Part shown: positions 16,316 through 25,492 of the stretch, piece by piece | How the letters are laid out: every line of letters starts with the position of its first letter | Numbering within the stretch: the stretch's first letter is position 1 | Assembly: GCA_022793995.1 (NCBI GenBank) | Contig: JAAWDY010000064.1 | Location: 1-52,507 of the forward strand | Origin: Coprococcus sp. | Lineage (GTDB): Bacteria > Bacillota > Clostridia > Lachnospirales > Lachnospiraceae | Direction: 5' to 3' | Length of the DNA stretch: 52,507 nt | Translations under genes and position numbers: made by a program | The notes under the pieces: generated by a model | The model's database searches: none | What the model was told of the DNA's origin: nothing | What the model saw: the letters and a program-made list of their open reading frames with translations, nothing else

Positions 16316-17104
16316 TTGAATATCGCTTTAGTAGATGACGATCTGAAATGCCTGGATGAAATGGCAAGGCTCTGTCGCATTTTCGCTGCGCAGAATCGCT
16401 GCCAAATGGAGATTTCTACTTTCACCAGCGGTGAAGATTTTCTGAAAACTTTTGACACCGGCAATTTTTCTGTTGTCTTTATGGATATTTATATGGAAAA
16501 AATGAATGGCATTACTGCGTCGCTCAAGATGCGTACCCAGGATGACCGCTGCCTTCTTGTGTTTCTGACTTCCAGTACAGATTTCATGCCAGCGGCTTTT
16601 TCCTTACATGCATTCGAGTATATCACAAAGCCTTTTTCACCGCAGCGTATTGCAAGTGTTCTGAAGGATGCAATAAAAATTCTGCCAACATCTGCAAAAT
16701 ATATCGAACTTCCGAACGGTAGGAGCGCAGTCCCACTCCTTCTTAGCGATATTGCTTCCGTTGTGACGGACGCCCATTACCTCAATATCGGACTTGCGGA
16801 CGGCACAGTTTTCCGCGCCCGTATGACAATTTCTGAATTTATGGAGCATGCCAAGAAAGACGCCCGTTTTATCCTTGTCAATAAAGGAATCCTCGTAAAT
16901 GCGGATCATATCCTGGATTTTGAGGATAACTGCTGCATTCTGGAAAACAATGCGCGTTTTCCCATCCGTGTCCGCGACCGCCGGAAGATCATACAGACGG
17001 TACAGGATTATCATTTCGATCAGATACGCCGGCGCCAGGTCGAGTACAGCGGATGCTGCCTTGCGTATAATAAAGATAGGAGGACTGTTCATGAATATTT
17101 ATAA
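16316..17104 (+). CDS. LytTR-family response regulator (AgrA-like)
   Basis: 262 residues from a TTG start at 16316 (LNIALVDDDLKCLDEM), with AAAGGGG just upstream; in-frame starts further upstream would add non-conserved sequence. The receiver domain has the acidic VDDD, Asp57 in VVFMDIYM, LTSSTDF, and Lys in YITKPFS. The LytTR DNA-binding domain follows from about residue 140 (YIELPNGRSAVPLLLSDIAS...FILVNKGILVNADHI). It overlaps the start of a decayed GHKL kinase gene (17091), so its phosphorylation by that partner is probably lost or altered. The direct repeats at 16157-16195 are likely targets. The neighbouring divergent LRR surface gene is a plausible regulon member. Confidence 0.85.
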   Translation: MNIALVDDDLKCLDEMARLCRIFAAQNRCQMEISTFTSGEDFLKTFDTGNFSVVFMDIYMEKMNGITASLKMRTQDDRCLLVFLTSSTDFMPAAFSLHAFEYITKPFSPQRIASVLKDAIKILPTSAKYIELPNGRSAVPLLLSDIASVVTDAHYLNIGLADGTVFRARMTISEFMEHAKKDARFILVNKGILVNADHILDFEDNCCILENNARFPIRVRDRRKIIQTVQDYHFDQIRRRQVEYSGCCLAYNKDRRTVHEYL

Positions 17105-18210
17105 ATGGATGTCCGGGCTGCCTGAGCTGCTCGTCCTGATCCCTTCAGCTCTCTCCTGATATTTTCCGGCAAAAAACCAGATGAAATATACGGTGCGAAA
17201 GACTGCAGCCCTATGCCTTTAACGCTAGGCTCAATCCCGACTCCGGTGCTGCCTTCCTTTCCACCGATGCATCTCTTTTTAAGCTTACGTTTTCCTGCCT
17301 TCTGACAGTCGCTTTTGCGTATCCCGCCCGCAGAAAATTTGCATGGATGATCGATCATCTGGATTTCCCAAAAATATGGTATTCCACACTGATTCTTTCC
17401 TCGACCTTCCTTGTTTTTAATATACTGGCCGTCCCGATCTCCTACAGCACTCTCCATACCGGACGTCTTTCTTATCTTTTTCCGTTGCTGGAAGGCTGTG
17501 CGTTTCTTGTTCTGACAGCGATCTATCTACTATTCTATTGGAGCGCAAAAGTCATGCTGGAACAAACTCAATTGAAAGAACGTTCTCAGCTCCTCGAAAT
17601 CCAGTCGCACCAGTACTACGCCCTGCAAGAACATATTCGTCAGACCGCAAGGCTCCGCCATGATTTCCGTCACTCCGTTCACCTGCTCGCTCTACTTGCG
17701 GAGCAAGGAGACCTTTCCAGTATCCGCACACATCTTACAGAATATGAAACTAGGCTCACAAAAAACGCTCCTGTAAACTATTGCAGGAACGCCGCTTTAA
17801 ACGCTCTATTCAGCTATTACCATGAACTCGCTCTCTCCAAAGAGATTACTGTGGACTGGAACATAGCGCTTCCCGACCCGCTGATTTTCTCTGAGCTTGA
17901 CTTAGCCGCTCTGTTCGGAAATCTGATGGAAAACGCTGTCGCCGGCTGTCTTAGTATTCCGGAAGAGTCCCGCTTTTTTAACCTGACTACCGAACTTCAC
18001 CATGGCGGCAGACTGTATATTGTTTCTACCAACAGTTTTGACGGAAATGTCCTGAAAGTAAAGGACGGATACCGCTCCACCAAGCATAGCGGGAAAGGAA
18101 TTGGTCTTGCCTCCATTACCGCTATCGCAGAAAAATATGATGGAACGGTCCGCGCTTCTAATAATGATAAAGAATTTTTTGTAGACGTGTTCTTGAAAAT
18201 ACGTCCATAA
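17091..18210 (+). pseudogene. GHKL (AgrC/NatK-like) sensor histidine kinase, N-terminus decayed
   Basis: The gene begins at 17091 behind AGGAGG with MNIYKWMSGLPELLVLIPSA, then hits an in-frame TGA. The same frame then continues as YFPAKNQMKYTVRKTAALCL and stops. A different frame resumes with PYAFNARLNPDSGAAFLS and runs unbroken to 18210. So there is one nonsense codon and one frame-shifting internal deletion that removes most of the membrane sensor. The kinase core remains: RLRHDFRHSVHLL (phospho-His), NLMENAVAGC (N-box) and KHSGKGIGLASI (G-box). Internal initiation at 17347 (MIDHLDFPKIW) could give a 287-residue kinase with reduced membrane part. Loss of function is inferred. Confidence 0.78.
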
Positions 18211-18247
18211 CGCCTAGAAAAGGCATCTATGTCGTTTGTTCCCGGGA

Positions 18248-19390
18248 CTACATACGCTTTAGTGCCAATAGACGGAATACCTGTTCCGCAGTATCCGCCA
18301 TATTCGCTCTTGCTATCTCAGGTTCCATAGCACTCTTTAACGTCACGGCCTCACGCAGGATGGGGAAAAATGCATCGATTCCGTTTTGGTTGCACTCGGA
18401 CGCATCTTTGGATACGCACCCCGCAAACGCAATCACTGGTTTCCCATACTTTTTTGCCAGCTGCGCGACGCCGATGGGTGCTTTCCCCATCGCTGTCTGT
18501 CCATCCAGCCGTCCTTCTCCAGTCACCACAATATCCGCGTCTTTGATATACTCTTCGAGCCTTGTCTCCTCCAGCACGATCTGAACCCCTGATTCCAGCA
18601 CGGCATTCATAAAGGTAAGGAAGGCAAAACCAAGCCCGCCTGCTGCCCCGGTCCCCGCCTGATACGAGTCTGCCAACGGGTATGTCCGGCCCGCTGTCCT
18701 GGCGTACTGTTCCATCCACTCATCCATGTCCCGGACCATGGCAGACGAAGCGCCCTTTTGCGGTCCATAAACGGCGCTGCATCCCTGTTCGCCGCAGAGG
18801 ACATTCGTCACATCGCACGCCACCCGGAATTCACACTCTGAAAGCTCAGGGATGACATGTCCCGTCCCGATAAAATCTAGGACTTTCAGCCCATGGGCTC
18901 CAAAAGGAATCTGCCTTCCTTCTTTATCCAGGAAATCAAATCCCAACGCCTGAAGCATCCCTGCTCCACCGTCGTTGGTGGCGCTCCCGCCAATTCCCAC
19001 GATAAAGCGTCTGCAGCCCTTTTTTATCGCGTCCATTATCACTTCTCCCACTCCATACGTTGTTGTAAAGAGCGGGTTCCTCTTCTCCTTAGGAACCAGG
19101 GTAAGTCCTGCCGCCCCGGCCATCTCCAGGACTGCCGTTTGGGTAGCGCCGATGATCCCGTATGTACAATTTACCGGCGTCCCCAGAGGCCCGGTCACTG
19201 TAACGCTCTGAAAGATACCGTTCATTCCACGTATCAGTGCGTCCACGGTTCCCTCGCCGCCGTCCGCCAGTGGCCGAATGACAATCTCGCTTGCGGCATC
19301 TGCCCGGCGTATTCCTTTTGCGGCAGCTTCCCCAGCCTCCAAGGACGTCAGGCTTCCCTTTAAAGAATCGATCGCTATTACCGCTTTCAT
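18248..19390 (-). CDS. glxK: Glycerate kinase (GarK/GlxK family)
   Basis: About 380 residues that phosphorylate glycerate, commonly to 2-phosphoglycerate in this family. Family marks are AIDSLKGSLTSLEAGEAAAK at the N-terminus, RPLADGGEGTVDAL, GPLGTPVNCTYG, GVGEVIMDAIKKGCRRF with IGGSATNDGGAGML, the conserved GTGAAGGLGF, and TGEGRLDGQTAMGKAPIGVA. Length is normal. The start is either 19399 or the Met three codons later (19390); the latter has AGGA at better spacing and was chosen. It ends near the converging kinase gene. No other glycerate or glyoxylate gene is adjacent. Confidence 0.9.
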   Translation of the reverse strand: MKAVIAIDSLKGSLTSLEAGEAAAKGIRRADAASEIVIRPLADGGEGTVDALIRGMNGIFQSVTVTGPLGTPVNCTYGIIGATQTAVLEMAGAAGLTLVPKEKRNPLFTTTYGVGEVIMDAIKKGCRRFIVGIGGSATNDGGAGMLQALGFDFLDKEGRQIPFGAHGLKVLDFIGTGHVIPELSECEFRVACDVTNVLCGEQGCSAVYGPQKGASSAMVRDMDEWMEQYARTAGRTYPLADSYQAGTGAAGGLGFAFLTFMNAVLESGVQIVLEETRLEEYIKDADIVVTGEGRLDGQTAMGKAPIGVAQLAKKYGKPVIAFAGCVSKDASECNQNGIDAFFPILREAVTLKSAMEPEIARANMADTAEQVFRLLALKRM

Positions 19391-19427
19391 TTTATCCATT
19401 CCTATCTCATACCGTTCTTATTCTGTT

Positions 19428-20552
19428 CTATACAGTTACAAGCTCATACTGATCGGTTCCCAACCCGATCTTGACCGCATGGGCGATGCAGAGCTGCCAC
19501 TCGGTGTCCGGGTGCACCATATGGAAATGGTCGCATTCCTCATGCCCGTCATGATCGTGCTTTTTCAAGTTATCGTCCAGCTCGCTGCCCTCAATCGGCG
19601 TCATCTTGTTACACAGATCCGCGCAGGCTTTATCTAAAGCGACCGGGTCAAAGGATGCCAGCATCCCCACGTTCGGGATGATCGGGATATCGTTCTCCGC
19701 ATGGCAGTCACAGTTCGGCGATACGTCGCAGATCAATGATACATGGAAACAGGGACGGTCTTTACATACTGCAAGGCTGTACTCCGCCATCTTGTAATTC
19801 AGCATAGCGATCGAATCGCTAAAGTCCGCCTCAATCGCATCCTTTGGACAAACCGCAAGACATCTCCCACAACCCACGCACTTGTCATGATCGATCACAG
19901 CTTTCCCATCCTCAAAATACGGAGCGCCATGCGCGCATATCTTGCTGCATGCCCCACAGCCTACGCACAACTCCTTGTCCGCGCTCGGTTTCCCATCGCA
20001 GTGCTGCTCCATCTTGCCTGCCCGGGAACCACTTCCCATACCGATATTCTTAAGCGTCCCGCCAAAGCCCGTCATCTCATGTCCCTTAAAATGTGTCAAA
20101 GAGATAAACACATCCGCATCCATGATGGCGTGACCGATCTTCGCCTCTTTCACATATTCCCCATCGATCGGGACCAATGTCTCGTCCGTTCCCTTAAGCC
20201 CATCCCCGATAAGCACATGGCATCCGGTCTGATACGGGGAAAATCCATTGACGTACGCTGTTTCCAGATGATCCAGTGCATTCTTCCTGCTGCCTACATA
20301 TAAGGTATTACAGTCCGTAAGGTAAGGCTTTCCGCCAAGTTCTTTTACATAGTCCGCCACTACCCGCGCGTAGTTCGGGCGAAGGAACGCCAGGTTCCCG
20401 TATTCCCCGAAATGAATCTTGATCGCCGCATACTTGTCCTGGAAATCAATCGTCTCGAATCCAGCCGTTTTCATGAGGCGGTGGAGCTTCTGAAGCAGGT
20501 TTTCGTTGGGCGTTGCTTTAAATGTTGTAAAAAATACTTTTGATTGTTCCAT
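19428..20552 (-). CDS. DUF362 domain protein with two 4Fe-4S clusters
   Basis: 374 residues. The DUF362 domain (AAIKIHFGEYGNLAFLRPNY, then a THFKGHEMTGFGGTLKNIGM motif) is followed by a 2x[4Fe-4S] ferredoxin domain: CVGCGACSKICAHGAP and CVGCGRCLAVCPKDAI. A C-terminal DUF362 continuation then carries DVSPNCDCHAENDIPIIPNV. A histidine-rich insert, KKHDHDGHEECDHFHMVH, near residue 335 could bind metal. There is no signal peptide, so it is cytosolic. Such proteins are widespread in anaerobes and uncharacterised, presumably in electron transfer or metal-centre maturation. It sits upstream of nothing obvious and downstream of the [FeFe] hydrogenase gene, from which it is separated by a terminator-like hairpin. 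Confidence 0.85.
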   Translation of the reverse strand: MEQSKVFFTTFKATPNENLLQKLHRLMKTAGFETIDFQDKYAAIKIHFGEYGNLAFLRPNYARVVADYVKELGGKPYLTDCNTLYVGSRKNALDHLETAYVNGFSPYQTGCHVLIGDGLKGTDETLVPIDGEYVKEAKIGHAIMDADVFISLTHFKGHEMTGFGGTLKNIGMGSGSRAGKMEQHCDGKPSADKELCVGCGACSKICAHGAPYFEDGKAVIDHDKCVGCGRCLAVCPKDAIEADFSDSIAMLNYKMAEYSLAVCKDRPCFHVSLICDVSPNCDCHAENDIPIIPNVGMLASFDPVALDKACADLCNKMTPIEGSELDDNLKKHDHDGHEECDHFHMVHPDTEWQLCIAHAVKIGLGTDQYELVTV

Positions 20553-20597
20553 ATATTTCTCCTTTCATATGACCTGTCATCCGACTCTATTATATAG

Positions 20598-20640
20598 AAT
20601 GGAGCCGTGAAATTCAACGTGGAATTTTACAGCTCCATTC
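20598..20640 (-). terminator. Terminator-like hairpin after the hydrogenase gene
   Basis: Long imperfect inverted repeat GAATGGAGC...GAAATTC / GAATTT...GCTCCATTC. On the minus strand it is followed by a weak TATATAATAG stretch, so termination may be partial. Confidence 0.5.
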
Positions 20641-20669
20641 GTTCTATTCAAAGCTTTTCTATGACAATT

Positions 20670-22118
20670 CTATTCTCTATGCATCGAAAAGCGATCCATC
20701 TCATATCGGTCAAGATTCTCATGGATTCCCCGACCGTCCGCCTGTGCAATCAGGGCGTCCCTGTTCTTCTTGGCGGAAACAGCGTCCTTAAACGCGCTGG
20801 GTCCCCCCACACATCCACCCTCACATGCCATACCTTCTACAAAATCTTCCGGCAGTCTTGCCGCGCGCAGAAGGAGCAGCGCCTTCTTGCACTCTGCCGC
20901 GCCGTTTGCCCTGCAGACCTTCGGCTCGGCACCTGCGTCCGCCTCTTTCATGCTCTGAAGAACAGCCGCCGTCACGCCGCCGGAGTTTGCGAACCGCTTC
21001 CCGTAAGTCGACGCGATCTGCCCTTCATTGGGGCTTGGTTCAAGCTGGATATCTTTCGCCCGCATGATCGCCCGGATCTCGCTGTATGTAAGGACATAGT
21101 CCGCATTTCCAGGGATTTTCTGATCTACTACCTCAGATTTTTTCGCAATACAAGGACCAATGAATACCGTCACGGCCTCTGGATCCCTTGCTTTGATGAG
21201 ACGGGATACCGCGCACATAGGTGATACTGTGGTAGACACGCAGTCCGCAAGCTGCGGGTAGTGGAGACGTACCATATTGACGAACGCGGGACAGCAGGAG
21301 GTAACCTTTTTCTTACCTTGTGCATATGCCTCGGTCCATTCCTCTGCCTCGTATGCTGCTGTCATGTCGCCGCCAAGCCCTACGTCGTAGAAATCCTCAA
21401 ATCCAAGCTTCAGCATCGCATTCTTCCAGCTCGCCATGGTGATATCTTCCCCAAACTGTCCCTCAGTAGCCGGAGCTGCCATAGCATAGACCCGCTTTCC
21501 CGACTTTAACGCTTCGATCACATCCACGATAAAAGTCTTAGAGCCAATCGCACCGAACGGACAGCTATGGATACATTTCCCACAGCGGATGCATTTTTCT
21601 TTATCGATCACGGATATTCCGTACTCGTTATATGTAATTGCGTCCACCGGACAACTGAATTTGCAGGGACGCTTCAAATGTGCGATGGCGTTATACGGAC
21701 AAGCCTGTGCGCATTTGCCGCACTCTTTGCACTTGGACGCGTCAATATGAGAACGATAATGACCGGGCGCAATAGCGCCGAACTTACAGGCATTGATACA
21801 GGCTTTTCCGATGCAGTTCTGGCAGTTTTCCGTCACCGTATAGCTGGAAATCGGACAGTCCTCGCAGGCTGAACTAATGACCTGGAGCACGTTTCCATCG
21901 TCCTCGGTTCCCGGAGCCTTCCCTTCCGCGAGCCTTACCCTCTGCCGGATGATCTCTCTTTCTTTATAGATACAGCATCTAAACTGCGGAGTCGGCCCCG
22001 GAATCAGCTTCATTGCAATATGATCCCGCTTCTCCTCCAACTCCCCGTCGAACGCCAGTTTTGCAACTTCATACAGGACCTCATGTTTAATCTTAATTAC
22101 ATTTCCATCAGCATACAT
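20670..22118 (-). CDS. Monomeric [FeFe] hydrogenase, group B-like
   Basis: 482 residues. Several ferredoxin-type Cys motifs come first (CQNCIGKACINACKFGAI, CKECGKCAQACPYNAI, CIRCGKCIHSCPFGAI). The H-cluster domain follows with L1 TSCCPAFVNMV, L2 IGPCIAKKSEV and L3 MACEGGCVGGPSAF, so all four H-cluster cysteines are present. TSCCPAF and PCIAKK, rather than TSCCPGW and MPCxxK, point to the poorly studied group B enzymes. It is expected to handle H2/ferredoxin electron exchange in the cytosol. No HydE/F/G maturases are in this window. Length is normal for the group. Reaction direction cannot be read from the sequence. Confidence 0.85.
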   Translation of the reverse strand: MYADGNVIKIKHEVLYEVAKLAFDGELEEKRDHIAMKLIPGPTPQFRCCIYKEREIIRQRVRLAEGKAPGTEDDGNVLQVISSACEDCPISSYTVTENCQNCIGKACINACKFGAIAPGHYRSHIDASKCKECGKCAQACPYNAIAHLKRPCKFSCPVDAITYNEYGISVIDKEKCIRCGKCIHSCPFGAIGSKTFIVDVIEALKSGKRVYAMAAPATEGQFGEDITMASWKNAMLKLGFEDFYDVGLGGDMTAAYEAEEWTEAYAQGKKKVTSCCPAFVNMVRLHYPQLADCVSTTVSPMCAVSRLIKARDPEAVTVFIGPCIAKKSEVVDQKIPGNADYVLTYSEIRAIMRAKDIQLEPSPNEGQIASTYGKRFANSGGVTAAVLQSMKEADAGAEPKVCRANGAAECKKALLLLRAARLPEDFVEGMACEGGCVGGPSAFKDAVSAKKNRDALIAQADGRGIHENLDRYEMDRFSMHRE

Positions 22119-22233
22119 CGTTTTATCCTCTCCCGTCCTAGATTGTTAAATTTTTATTTATCTCGTTTATTATATAACATTTTATCTTATTTGGAAATAG
22201 AGAAGATTGGTTTTATTTTCGTACATAGCGGAT

Positions 22234-22854
22234 TTAATACACATGCTCTTTTACATTTTCATCCTCAAATTCAAACACACATCGCTCGTACGCATTGATT
22301 ACATGAGTATCCTGGTATTTATCATAACGTTTATGCCTCCTGCCATAGGACATATGCACATGCCCGTGAAGAAAGAACTTCGGGCGGTATTTTTCCAGAA
22401 GGCTGATAAATACCCTAAACCCCTGGTGCGGCAAATCCCTTCCATCGTTCAGGTTATATGCCGGCGCATGGGTTACCAGAATATCAAACCCATGCCTCCG
22501 AAAAAGCTGGAACCCCAGGCGCAGCACTCTTTGCTTCATCTGCCGTTCCGTATACTGATGGCTCCCGCCGGTATAGCGCATGGAGCCCCCCAGCCCCAGA
22601 ATCCGGATTCCCTCATGCACATAAATCTTATCCTCGATACAGATACAGCCTTCCGGTGGGATCTCCTCGTATTTGCCGTCATGGTTTCCATGGACATAGA
22701 GTACCGGCGCGGCGGTAAACGTCGTCAAAAAAGACAGATAACGCGGATCCAGATCCCCGCAGGAAATAATCAGGTCAATGCCTTCCAGTTTGCTTTTTTC
22801 AAAATAATCCCACAGGTAGGAAGATTCCTCGTCTGCGATTGCCAGTATCTTCAT
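22234..22854 (-). CDS. Metallophosphoesterase (calcineurin-like)
   Basis: 206 residues with the dimetal phosphoesterase motifs ISCGDLD, YVHGNHDG, ILVTHAPAYNLNDG and FFLHGHVHMSYG. The first motif, normally D-x-H, reads IADEES, keeping the Asp but replacing the His, so metal binding at site one may differ. No membrane segment. It starts 9 bases after the end of the preceding ParB-like/BMP gene, suggesting co-transcription. The substrate is unknown; similar small enzymes act on phosphodiesters. Confidence 0.82.
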   Translation of the reverse strand: MKILAIADEESSYLWDYFEKSKLEGIDLIISCGDLDPRYLSFLTTFTAAPVLYVHGNHDGKYEEIPPEGCICIEDKIYVHEGIRILGLGGSMRYTGGSHQYTERQMKQRVLRLGFQLFRRHGFDILVTHAPAYNLNDGRDLPHQGFRVFISLLEKYRPKFFLHGHVHMSYGRRHKRYDKYQDTHVINAYERCVFEFEDENVKEHVY

Positions 22855-22863
22855 CCGTCATAT

Positions 22864-24780
22864 CTAGCCTTTCGTTTTCTCGATTCCTTGCTGTAAAATG
22901 ACAGGCTTTGCCTGGTCGCGAAGTTCCTTTTCCTTCGGAATCGAACCGACCACGTTCTCCGCCAGCCAATCCATTGTCATGACCTCTTCCGGGGAAAGCC
23001 GACGTCCCGGGTCGCCCTGGATCATGCCGGTCTGGGAATACAGGATTCCGGAAAATGGGTTAAATTCGCCTCTGCTGATTGTATCCTTCAACAGATCTAC
23101 GAGCCGTTTCGTCCCGATCGGAAGATTTTTGGAGCAGACCACGTCCACCACATCGGAAGACATTCCCCACCAATAATTAATCGCTTTTTTCGCGGAAGGG
23201 TCGTCGTCGTACTTCCATGTTCCGTCCATGATCGTGCGGATCATGCGTTCATAGAATTTCCCCCAATTATAAAGCGGCATGGCAAGGCTCTGGATATACT
23301 CCCCGTTTACACGGTATACGCCAAAATCCCGGGACCCGTCTTCCGGGGTCACCATATCTTTCCCGGAGATCACTTCCGCTTGGCTTTGCCTGATCTTTTC
23401 ATCGATATGGCCCTCCTTCATGGTAGACCACTCCAGATATACCTTTGCCCTGGGATTAATCATCTTTGCTCCTAACGCAAACGCATTGATATTTGCGATG
23501 CATCCATATATCGGATAATCTGCGATATAAGCAATCCTGTCGTTTTTGGCCATGGCTCCTGCGATCGCGCCCATGAGGAATTTCGCCTCATGCATCCGGG
23601 CATAATATGTCCGTATGTAACGGTGGGAGGTATTCAAGGAACAGTTCAGGATCTTCACAGACTGGTTCGCGATCGCTGCTTTCACACTTTCCTGCACAAA
23701 GGCCGGACTTGTCGTAAAAATCAGGTTACAGTCCTCAGAAATCGCTGTTTCCAGCACGCTTCCGATCGTATCCTTTGTCACATTCTCAAAGCAAACCGTA
23801 CTGATCTCGTCCGGGAATGTCTGCTCCAGATGAAGCCTGCCCAGCTCATGGGCGTAAGCCCACGCCGAGGATGCCGGTGTCTTTTCATAGATAAACGCGA
23901 TCTTTTGTTTCGGCGCGCTTAACGGAAGGAGCACGCTGAGAAGCGGCTTTTTCTCCGTATTCGGATCCATTTTCAGTTCGATCTCACTGTCGTCCCCATG
24001 CTCCAGAAGCCTAAATTCTTCCCAACTCGCCTGGACCAGAGAAGAGAGCTCGCTCGTTGTTTTATCCGCAACCTCTTTATAATCATATAATGTAATAAAG
24101 GAAAGAAACGCATCCCCGGCCGTGATGGACATCTTTTTCCCACCTTTTGCATAGTACTCTGTTGAAAAACGAGTGTAAATGGAACTGAACTCTAGTTGTT
24201 CATCCTTACTCCACTCTTCTTTTTCTCCTTTTCCTACTGCCTTCTGCAGTTTCGCAAAGCTGCCTTCCTTCGTAAACCAGATATAATTCACCTTTGACAG
24301 CTCATAAAAATCCAGAAACTCATAGTAGATCTTATTTTCCTTCTCTTCCGTCCTGGGAGGGACGATCCGGGTCACCATCCCTGGAATGGACACAGCGTCG
24401 TAGTATTTCAGGACGCTCACGCGTTTATTTCCCTCTTCTATATAAAATTTGTTCATATATTCATACGCTTTAACAGGTTCCCGGATCCCCTCCTTCTCAT
24501 GGCTGATGCTGAGCGAAATCCATTTGTGCGCAAATTCCGAATTATCACGCAGGATCGGCATAAAATTTGCCGCAAACGCGTTGCTTCTCCCTCCGTGCCT
24601 GGTTCCCACGATCTGGTCCATCGGAATCTGTACAAGCCCCAGCGGAATCTCGGAAAAGGTGCCGCGCGTCGGCAGGATATCGTCCAAAATCGGAAGCGTC
24701 GGCGCAAGCCCCCGAAGCATTCTGGACTGATACTCCTTCTTCCCCATCCTATACGCCTTCCCATAATCTTCTGATGCCAT
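22864..24780 (-). CDS. ParB-like N-terminal domain fused to BMP/PnrA-type binding domain, cytosolic
   Basis: 638 residues. The first about 150 include a ParB/sulfiredoxin-like segment (EGIREPVKAYEYMNKFYIEE then GNKRVSVLKYY). Residues 150-290 are helical and unassigned. From about residue 300 a BMP (Med/PnrA-like) periplasmic-binding fold follows: KIAFIYEKTPASSAWAYAHE, CNLIFTTSPAFVQESVKAA, AKFLMGAIAGAMAKNDRIAY and ANINAFALGAKMINPRAKVY. There is no signal peptide or lipobox, so unlike true BMP lipoproteins it is probably cytosolic. The start at 24780 has GGAGGG close by; the ATG four codons earlier lacks a site. It is followed by a metallophosphoesterase gene. A nucleoside or similar small-molecule sensor is a guess. 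Confidence 0.75.
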   Translation of the reverse strand: MASEDYGKAYRMGKKEYQSRMLRGLAPTLPILDDILPTRGTFSEIPLGLVQIPMDQIVGTRHGGRSNAFAANFMPILRDNSEFAHKWISLSISHEKEGIREPVKAYEYMNKFYIEEGNKRVSVLKYYDAVSIPGMVTRIVPPRTEEKENKIYYEFLDFYELSKVNYIWFTKEGSFAKLQKAVGKGEKEEWSKDEQLEFSSIYTRFSTEYYAKGGKKMSITAGDAFLSFITLYDYKEVADKTTSELSSLVQASWEEFRLLEHGDDSEIELKMDPNTEKKPLLSVLLPLSAPKQKIAFIYEKTPASSAWAYAHELGRLHLEQTFPDEISTVCFENVTKDTIGSVLETAISEDCNLIFTTSPAFVQESVKAAIANQSVKILNCSLNTSHRYIRTYYARMHEAKFLMGAIAGAMAKNDRIAYIADYPIYGCIANINAFALGAKMINPRAKVYLEWSTMKEGHIDEKIRQSQAEVISGKDMVTPEDGSRDFGVYRVNGEYIQSLAMPLYNWGKFYERMIRTIMDGTWKYDDDPSAKKAINYWWGMSSDVVDVVCSKNLPIGTKRLVDLLKDTISRGEFNPFSGILYSQTGMIQGDPGRRLSPEEVMTMDWLAENVVGSIPKEKELRDQAKPVILQQGIEKTKG

Positions 24781-24797
24781 ATTTCCCTCCATTGTTT

Positions 24798-25403
24798 TTA
24801 TTCGTTTTTTATGTTTCCCTCTCCCACATGAGGTTCAATGAATTGTTCTCTGGCATATTCCCAAAGAGTCTCAGAGCCCGAAGCTGTATTCTTGTTCCGC
24901 TCCAGGATCTGGCTCAAACGTACGCCGCGATCGCGCCATGCCTTTCCTCCTGCCGCCGCGTTCAGCATGGCGGGCTGGATATTATCCATCGCGCGGGCGA
25001 ATCTCGCCTCGCAAGTCTCGCTGGCCTCAAATTCCTCCCACAAGCTGCGGAACTTTTCCCCCTGGTCTTTCGGAAGCAGCCCGAAAATCCTGTCCGCTGC
25101 TTTTACTTCCCTCTCGCGCTGCGTCTTTTTGCCTTCCTCGTCGTACGCATAAGTATCGCCTGCATCGATCTCCACGATATCGTGGATGAGTACCATTGTG
25201 ACTACCTTCAGCACATCCACAGGCTCGTTGCTGTACTCACTTAAGAGGATTGCCATTAAAGCCATGTGCCATGCATGTTCCGCGTCGTTTTCCTTACGTA
25301 CGCCGTCCGATAAATAGGTCTGTCTCCCGATGTATTTTTCCTTATCACTCTCCAGGATAAAGTCAAACTGTCGCTTTAACCGTTCTTCCTGTGTATTATC
25401 CAT
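24798..25403 (-). CDS. HD-domain hydrolase (YfbR/HD_3-like)
   Basis: 201 residues. The HD metal site reads AEHAWHMALMAI (His), VLIHDIVEIDAGDTYAYDE (His-Asp) and a late Asp in RAMDNIQPAML. This resembles the YfbR/HDDC2 family of 5'-deoxynucleotidases, which recycle dNMPs. The start at 25403 (MDNTQEERLK) follows GGAGAGGGCAGG; an earlier in-frame start overlaps that site. The gene ends 17 bases before the ParB-like/BMP gene, so HD hydrolase, BMP-like protein and metallophosphoesterase may form one nucleotide-related operon. That grouping is inferred from spacing and strand. Confidence 0.82.
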   Translation of the reverse strand: MDNTQEERLKRQFDFILESDKEKYIGRQTYLSDGVRKENDAEHAWHMALMAILLSEYSNEPVDVLKVVTMVLIHDIVEIDAGDTYAYDEEGKKTQREREVKAADRIFGLLPKDQGEKFRSLWEEFEASETCEARFARAMDNIQPAMLNAAAGGKAWRDRGVRLSQILERNKNTASGSETLWEYAREQFIEPHVGEGNIKNE

Positions 25404-25432
25404 CCTGCCCTCTCCTTCTAACATACGATTAC

Positions 25433-25463
25433 AAAATCCCGCAGGCGGAGCCTGCGGGATTTC
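25433..25463 (-). terminator. Terminator of the infC-rpmI-rplT operon
   Basis: AAATCCCGCAGGC/GCCTGCGGGATTTT stem with a T-rich end on the minus strand, 30 bases after the rplT stop. Confidence 0.85.
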
Positions 25464-25492
25464 CCTCTTCTCTCAAACTTCAAGCAAATCGT

